A stretch of 64,000 nt of DNA from assembly GCA_014526335.1 (NCBI GenBank), contig JACTAT010000002.1, forward strand, positions 106,523 through 170,522, in the 5' to 3' direction. Below the pieces are notes generated by a model that searched no databases, was not told the DNA's origin, and worked only from the letters and a program-made list of their open reading frames with translations. Each line of letters starts with the position of its first letter. Positions within the stretch are counted from its first letter, which is position 1. A program made the translations under genes and the position numbers. Positions 57,832 through 64,000 of this stretch are shown in pieces. This stretch comes from Chrysaora quinquecirrha. Its lineage: Eukaryota; Cnidaria; Scyphozoa; Semaeostomeae; Pelagiidae.

Positions 57832-60800
57832 TTACGCTTTTGGTTTGTTTCTTCGTCTTCTGCAGAGCAGAATGAGTAGGAACAACAGGATGAGCAAACA
57901 GATCAACACCACTGACAGGATAATTGCAAGTAGAGAATATTCTAAAAAAACAGAGTGACATTGGTTAAGATAACGGCATGGCCTAATCCAGCTGGCTCAG
58001 GGTGTCAGAACCTCAGCATGTTCAGGGTACGAGCCCATGCACTGCTGAGGTTAAAAAAAAAAGACAAAGCGAAAAAGGAAAGAGGGTCTTTAGTTGGGTG
58101 GGGAAGAGCTGTAAATTGCTCAGATTTCACCAACCATAATTCAAAATTATTGCTTGTTTATACTGTTAAAAATTTTTTTATTCGATCACACTCTGAAGAA
58201 GCCTTGCTTGGAAGGGCGAAATATTAGTTTAAAAAAATATTTTAATTCGAAACTATAGTTTCTGTGTTGTTCTTTGCGTCGCGGCATTCCTGCTTGGTTT
58301 TTTTTTTGTAAATTGCTTGCCTTGTTTTTGCATTAATCAATGCAAAAGAGGGCGCACTCAAGCGCTCACATGGCTTAATGCAAGAATTCATGGAATTGGA
58401 TGGAATGGGTTGGTCGACTGGCAGCCAATTCCCACAGGAGAGAACCCTTATTCCCTCAGGGAACAACCGTCAATTAACCCCCGTTAAACCTGTTGTCTAA
58501 CGGTACATTAATAATTAGATTTAAATACTTTAGGCAGATAATAATAAAAAGGCTTACCAGTGGTCTTCTTGGTACAAACAAAGCCATTGCCAGTGTAACC
58601 AGATTTACAAGCACAAGAGTAGGTTGTTGGAAGGTTTGTGCAGACGGCATTTTTGTCACAGTAGGTTCCAGTGGCGCATTCGTTGACATCTGAAATATTT
58701 TAAGTGAAAATTCAAACAAATGCTGTGAAGAAGATATGCCAAAGCGTAATGTTTAGTGTAGCAAAATACAGTGTAGTGTAGCACAGTATAGCTTTGGCGC
58801 TTTGGCGTCGTGGCCTCATCCAGCTAACTCGTTAGTGAGGTCGGGGTTCGAGCCCCAGCCAGGTTAGCGTAACTGCCAGGGTCGAGGTCTTGTTAGTTCA
58901 GATACTTCCAGGCGTCGTGGTCTTATTCAGCTAACTCGTTGTGTGAGGAGTTTAGTGAGGTCGGGGTTCGAGGCCGACTGCTGGCTGACCAGCCCAGCCA
59001 GGGTAAGGTCTCTGAAGGGTCGATGTCTCGTTAGTTCAGATACTTCTAAAATCCTGGCGACTGGAGCTAAAACACCATTTCACCTTCATCTTCACCTTCA
59101 TAGCATAGCAAGGCATAGTAAAGCGTAGTGCTTATAGGTTAGCGTAGTATATTATAGGTAAGCATATAGTACTATAGCATTATAGAATTGTGTTAGAATG
59201 GTGGATTACGAACAACAGCGTCGCAAAGTTGGCAAAAGATCTACAGTTTAGCGACGCACCAACATAATGGTACTGTATAAAGTACTATAGTCAAGCATGA
59301 TCAGCTCATTATATAGAATAGAATAGAACAGTGTAATGTAATGTATAGAATTAGACTGATTACCTGAATTCCAGCTATCGCTCATGAGACCGAGGCTAGA
59401 ACTAAAGTATATCGCTCAAACTGGAGTAGTTTGAGCGTCCATCAATTCAATTCAATAGCGAAACTACGACTCAGGTAATCAGACTAGTATAGAATAGTAA
59501 ACTAGTAATGTACATTAAGTAGTACATAGACCTTTTTGACGAATGGCTGCCCAGATGGAAAATTTTTAAAACTTCAAGATATCGAGTCTTCGATGCTAAA
59601 ATCGTTTAAAGCATCTAAAACTTAGTATAGGCGCAAAGTTTTTCCTTTCTGAGCGATTGTGCTATTGCTTTATGAGCGCTCAAAGTTCCCGATTCTATAA
59701 GGGCTTTGATCATGAAAAGTTACTGGAGGTGAAAATTTTCAGAGACATATAAAAGCGTGAACGTTGAACGCTCATAAAATCAATAACACAAGCGCCAAAA
59801 TAAAGAAACTTTGATCCTAGGCTCGATTTTGGCTGCTTCATACGAATTTGGTATCCAAAACTCTGTTGCTCGAAATTGCCAAAAAATTTCAATAAAAGCA
59901 GTCGTTCGTACATTCGTAATTCGTAATGGCAAACATGGTTTCTTGACAACAAATGCGCATGCTCATTCTGCAATATGCAGTAGAATACCTTACTTGATGC
60001 AATCTCTGAAGTTTGCTCTATGTTAGTTTAAATTAGTGATTTGAAACTACTGTAAAAACTAACATTAAAGAATTTCACAATACAATACAATACAATACAA
60101 TCGTTGAAAAAGTCTATTTAATTTGAATAAAGAACCAACCTGTAAGTCTTATAATAGCGACTGATCCAGCAATTGTGCCATTGACAGAGTTCAGGAATAT
60201 CGTTTCCAGTTGTGTCAGCGATTCATTAACAGCAGCGCGGAAAGTAACGTCAAAGTCTACAATCAGACTGCCAAAGCTAAAGACGGAAAACAGGGAAATT
60301 AATATAGTTTTAGAAGATAGACTCGGAGGTTTTGGAATCTGCCCACATCAAAACCAAAAGGCCGGTTCTGTGTAGACAGAAAGAGTTCGTTTTCTCACTT
60401 GGACTCTTCAATTAATTCTATTGGTCTTCCCGCTGTATCCGGCGAGCTGATTGGTGTTTAAAACACAATGCCAATTCAGCTTCTCTTTCCGATTGGTGCA
60501 TTTCGAGCCGCATCTGGGTATAAATTCCGCCTTAGTTCATTGTTTCGGTCTGTTTCTGACGTTCATATTCTGAGGATTGTCAGACGAAAAAGCTTTTAAG
60601 TATGCCCGAAAATGTTTCCGCTGTTTATCGCAATTAAGAATTTAATATACAAACTACGATTCCTAAACAAACGGTGATCTTTTTGGGCTGTCTTTTTCGG
60701 TCTAGTATTCATAATAACCATGGTTACAGCGGTGTCAAGGTATATGATTGTAATGGCCTAAAGCCGCGGTTACGCGTGCGATTTTCATCTGTCCTGGCGA

Positions 60801-61040
60801 CGCGAAAACGGTCTTTTCTTCTGTGAACATCCTAAAGTGTGAGGTGGCTACTCGCTGCGACAAAAATGCTGCGACAAATGTTCAGCGACAATCAACTTGC
60901 GTGATAAGAACAATGGTTACTAGAAATTTCTAGGAAATAATCTGCTGTTTGATACAAACGATGAAAAAAATGACATACCGGTATCCAGTGATTTTGAATT
61001 CTATCATATTTGGGTAGGCTTTCTTGAATTGCGTGTTGAA
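57832..61040 (-). CDS. 3' end of a SEA-EGF-transmembrane protein gene
   Basis: Four predicted exons on the minus strand: 61040-60979 (62 nt), 60276-60140 (137), 58689-58558 (132) and 57941-57832 (ending TAA). All are GT-AG with phases 2, 1, 1. The first two give the C-terminal half of a SEA domain ([20 protein letters not shown], then a strand ending IIRLT). The third is a symmetric 1-1 exon for one EGF-like domain ([16 protein letters not shown]...[14 protein letters not shown]), six cysteines with the calcium-binding DVNE start. The last encodes a helix [20 protein letters not shown], then [10 protein letters not shown] and stop. An alternative donor at 57836 would extend the tail. Earlier exons lie to the right and were not found. 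It is probably a cell-surface mucin-like or matrix protein. Confidence 0.68.
57975..58050 (+). mobile_element. SINE head fragment
   Basis: GGCATGGCCTAATCCAGCTG, GGTGTCAGAACCTCAGC and GGGTACGAGCCCATG match the A-box and B-box parts of the SINE family. It lies next to the membrane-helix exon of the SEA/EGF gene. Confidence 0.5.
58801..59092 (+). mobile_element. Two tandem SINE-like copies
   Basis: Copy 1 is about 58801-58912 and copy 2 about 58913-59092. Both have CGTCGTGG, CATCCAGCTAACTCG or TATTCAGCTAACTCG, and GAGGTCGGGGTTCGAG (B-box). Copy 2 retains the 3' tail ATCCTGGCGACTGGAGCTAA and CACCATTTCACCTTC. From 59093 to 59340 is short-period AGCATAGTA-type repeat. Confidence 0.6.
59351..59486. 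mobile_element. 136-bp MITE with 8-bp target duplication
   Basis: GTATAGAA flanks it at 59343-59350 and 59487-59494. The ends TTAGACTGATTACCTGA and TCAGGTAATCAGACTA are inverted. Confidence 0.65.
60360..60633 (+). promoter_or_regulatory. Dispersed promoter-like module, copy 3
   Basis: The same order as at 28118: GAGCTGATTGGTGTTTAAAA, GCCAATTCAGC, GATTGGTGCATTTCGAGC, TATAAATTCCGCCTTAG, TTGTTTCGGTCTGTTTCTGA, then ATGCCCGAAAATGTTTCC. It lies in an intron of the minus-strand SEA/EGF gene, on the opposite strand. Confidence 0.45.
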
Positions 61041-61199
61041 CTGAAGAAATAGAGAGTATGATAAATCATAAGATTAATCATGAGGAGTATTAGGTTTATT
61101 GCCATGAAAAATAGGCTGTTTCTTATAAAAAACATAGGGGCCCTATGGGCATGTTCGAAGAACGACTCTGGTTGAATATAGCTATTTCGGTCAAATGAT

Positions 61200-61640
61200 G
61201 AAAGATGTTCATCGGTATGCACAACGATGACGATAATGATTATGATGATAATGGTGGTGGTTATGATGATGATGTTGATGAACACGATGATCATGATGCT
61301 GGTTGGTAGGGGTGATTGTGGTTGTATGGTGGGTATGGTGGTGGTGATAGAGGTGGTTGTGGTGCTGAAGGGGTGGTTGTGGTGGTTGTGATAGGGGTGA
61401 TCGTGGTGATGGTTGTAGGGGTAGTTGTGGTGGTGGTGATAAGGGTGGTCGAGGTGATGGTTGTAGGGTGGTTCTGGTGGTGGTGATAGGGGTGGTCGAG
61501 GTGATGGTTGTAGGGCTGGTTGTGGTGGTGGTAGCGTTCCTTTAGATGTTGCACACCGTCAATGGTGGTGATAGTAATCATGATGATGATGATGATGATG
61601 ATTATCATTATTATTATTATTATGACGATTTTCATCGTGA
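61200..61640. repeat. GGTGGTTGTGGTG minisatellite with GAT microsatellite
   Basis: GATGATGATG runs at both sides flank a degenerate GGTGGTGGTGATAGGGGTGG/GATGGTTGTAGGG array. No exon recognised. The region 61640-62217 also lacks a recognised exon; a GTGAGTGTGTGAGTGTGTGA microsatellite occupies 61955-62005. Confidence 0.85.
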
Positions 61641-62217
61641 GGATAATATTAATGATGATTTGTTTTGAAAACTGTTTTGAAATTGCCGCTCTTTGGCAAA
61701 ACTCTTTGTTAAATGTTGAGAATGCCTGAAATGTCATTTACCAAAGCAAGGTGGCAATTTTCCAGTTCCATTTAGTAAACAAGGATGACTCAGTTGTCAC
61801 ATGACCCCAGATTGACAAAAGTGCTTGCAGGCCGAATTGTGAACAACTAACCGCAAATTGCGCATAAATGGCCGAGACAATGGCCCTAATGGCATTCTTG
61901 ACAATGGCCCTATTGTTACACGTTTTCCATTGTTCAAGCGTTGGTTAGTTGGTGAGTGTGTGAGTGTGTGAGTGTGTGTGTGAGTGAGTGTGTGAGTGTG
62001 TGAGTGACATCCACCCCACACCAATGTGTTCGAAGTTCTTCGAACACAAAACCCTTGCGACTGGCGCTAAAACACCATTTAGTACGCAAAATATACCACC
62101 ACAGTACGCAAAATATACCACCACAGTAGTGTGTATAAATTCTCTATCGTGAAAAATGAACAAAATACAAACAGTAGCCTTATAAACCAAAAATTGCTTC
62201 TCGTATCACACAGTACA

Positions 62218-62358
62218 TGCATTTTTTTATAAAGAACCCTTGATAAGGAACCTACATGTAGAAGGCCGAAAATTTAAAAGAACTCAAACAAGAAAGCGTC
62301 TATAGAATAGTTAAGTTGGTTTGGTTGTTTTCTTAGAAACGCTTTCTTATAAAAAAGT
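62218..62358. mobile_element. Short TA-flanked MITE, low certainty
   Basis: CATGCATTTTTTTATAAAG at the left and CTTATAAAAAAGTGCCCA at the right are imperfect inverted ends with TA outside. It resembles the 48881 and 54037 elements. Confidence 0.4.
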
Positions 62359-62876
62359 GCCCATAAACCAATGCTTTGAGCATGTTTTGCTGCCTCGCGT
62401 GCCTTCAGAAAACTTACTAAGGCTCGTTTTGGACAAAGTTTAGTTTCTCCGCTATCCGCAACAAAGAGAAAAAATGTGTCGGGCCTTTTTGGTCTAAAAA
62501 TGCTTGCATCTGTGACGGAGTTCTCGGCTCATCAAAATAGCCAACAGTCCATATCACGTGCTTTTTCCACCTTATTCTCTCTCATAGAAGTTGCGGTTAT
62601 AAAGTTATTCTATTTTGAACGCGCTCGTTTGAAAAATTAGTAATTTTTACAAAGTCATCGACAGAAATATTCTCGAAAAGCCTCAATTTTTCAAAGTTTC
62701 GGAGAAAAAGATTTTCTCAAAAACTGCTCCTTGGAACCAAAATTTTTTTGGGAATTGATTGTCGAAGACCGCAGGAAACTTGGGCGCCAGGTGAGTATTC
62801 TGGGAAAATTCGCCTTTCTTTGCAATTCTTGTTCGAATCTATTATAAATTAAACTCTGTTCTTCATTTGTTAAAAT

Positions 62877-63367
62877 CGAGGGGCAAATCACTGATTAAAA
62901 TCACGTACACTTTCAAGATTAATCACAAATTAATCAAATTAATCACAAATTAATCAAATTAATCACAAAATAATCAAATCAAAATCACGCACACTTTCCA
63001 GGTTAATCGCAAAAACAATCAAATTAATCACAAATAATCAAATTTATCATAAAACAATCAAATTAATCACAAGAAATCAAATTAATCACAAATAATCAAA
63101 ATAATCACAAAAAATCAAATTAATCACGAATAATCAAAATAATCACAAATTAATCAAATAATCACAAAATAATCAAATAAATAAAAAAATAACCAAATAA
63201 ATCATAAAATAATCAAAATAAAATCACATACACTTTCAAGATTAATCATAAAAAAATCATATTAATCAGGAAAAATCACATTAATCACAAATTAATCACA
63301 ATAATCACACAAAAATAACCCCTGATTAAAAATCACGTACACTTTTTAGGGAGTGATTTGCCCCTCG
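62877..63367. mobile_element. 491-bp MITE with AT-rich minisatellite interior
   Basis: Perfect 8-bp target duplication GTTAAAAT at 62869-62876 and 63368-63375. The ends CGAGGGGCAAATCACT and AGTGATTTGCCCCTCG are perfect inverted repeats. The interior is almost entirely AATCAAATTAATCACAAAT units. The target size suits hAT or another 8-bp-duplicating superfamily. Confidence 0.75.
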
Positions 63368-63375
63368 GTTAAAAT

Positions 63376-64000
63376 AAGCCTAAACTTCGCCCAGTGATAT
63401 TTTTAACAAGAAACAGTAAATCTGAAATGGTTTCGAAATATGAGACAAACCCTTGGGAGCTTAACATCTCAATTTATCTAAATAAATTTCTAATCGACAA
63501 CGAAATTGCAAATTTTTGAATTAAGAGTTTGTTAAGAGTTGACAGTTCCACAGATTGCTTTTAAAAGTATTGATTTTAAAAAGCTATACTTATCAAATAA
63601 TATTCCTTACAATTTACAGGGATGCTAGGCCTATTTCTCTGGATTTGAAATTTGGCAGGTCCTAGTTTTTCGAAATGGGTTTGCGAAATTTCTGTTATTT
63701 TTCTAGGTCTGACAAATTCTATTGCTATTCTTTGGGTCCTCCAATTTTTATATCGCACACTTGAACCCGTTGAATGAAGAACAAACGGTAATAAAAAATG
63801 AAAAATAATAGTAGCTTCATAAGTCATTCTATGTTTTGGGGTTTGAATTTTGAGTCATTTTTTAGGTTGGGATGGAATTTCGAGTCATTTTGAAATTTGT
63901 TCTCGGACATGCATCCCTATTAAAAAATGCTTGTGGCCCCTCTTGGGGTAAAACCTTCCTTCGAATGTCATTTGTGAAGCGATGATTGACAAGTTGACAC
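63376..64000. other. Right edge, no gene recognised
   Basis: AT-rich sequence without a supported exon on either strand. Confidence 0.4.

Noticed and set aside
58801..58880. True tRNA gene because of GGTTCGAG
   Set aside because: No cloverleaf stems could be drawn and the sequence belongs to a repeated SINE-like family.
61291..61737. His/Pro/Thr-rich minus-strand frame
   Set aside because: Product of the GGTGGTTGTGG repeat; the N-terminal part is unsupported as a SEA exon.
61737..61800. Candidate upstream exon of the SEA/EGF gene with a GTAAAT donor
   Set aside because: No acceptor or SEA-like sequence could be matched in the needed phase.

Overview
The window looks like nuclear DNA of a metazoan, most probably an anthozoan cnidarian such as a coral or sea anemone. 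The reasons are: short GT-AG exons separated by AT-rich introns; a SEA-EGF-transmembrane gene; a globin with an acylation motif and both ancestral globin introns; tandem C16orf89-like genes; and a dense load of hAT-, TTAA- and BEL/Pao-type elements. The taxon is inferred, not proven. No rRNA, tRNA gene, CRISPR array or prokaryotic operon was seen.

Left third (1-15.3 kb, minus strand): three head-to-tail paralogs, here called A, B and C, of a secreted C16orf89/UPF0764-like family. B and C can be read completely as five exons each, including a 41-nt microexon present in both. A runs off the left edge. B ends just after the conserved C-terminal motif, whereas C carries an extra hydrophobic anchor. 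Introns and spacers are filled with minisatellites, palindromic elements and a SINE.

15.3-30.2 kb (plus strand): two paralogous five-exon genes, PH1 and PH2. Each has an N-terminal PH domain, a Pro/Gln/Tyr-rich linker, a short glycine-rich segment and a Gly-Phe-Gly-His-His repeat tail. I do not recognise a named family. PH1 has a one-base defect at an exon junction. The two genes are separated by a 5.1 kb TTAA-flanked foldback element whose arms are ~150-bp tandem repeats. That element itself contains a 929-bp hAT-type insertion. Both PH genes have a cluster of three CRE-like sites upstream.

30-37.6 kb: dispersed promoter-like modules, small transposons, and a three-exon minus-strand globin (191 aa) beginning Met-Gly-Cys-Cys, as in membrane-anchored globin X-like proteins.

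37.6-47.2 kb: a BEL/Pao LTR retrotransposon with apparently identical 533-bp LTRs and a 5-bp target duplication. Its gag/pol frame is broken at three places, and gag is interrupted by a 3.6 kb hAT element with a frameshifted TTF-zinc-finger transposase.

47.2-64 kb: mostly repeats, nested palindromes carrying a MADF-domain fragment, LINE remnants, minisatellites and SINEs. It also holds the 3' end of a minus-strand gene encoding part of a SEA domain, one EGF-like domain and a transmembrane helix (57.8-61.0 kb). Exon boundaries were assigned by eye from splice signals, reading phase and paralog agreement, so they are predictions.
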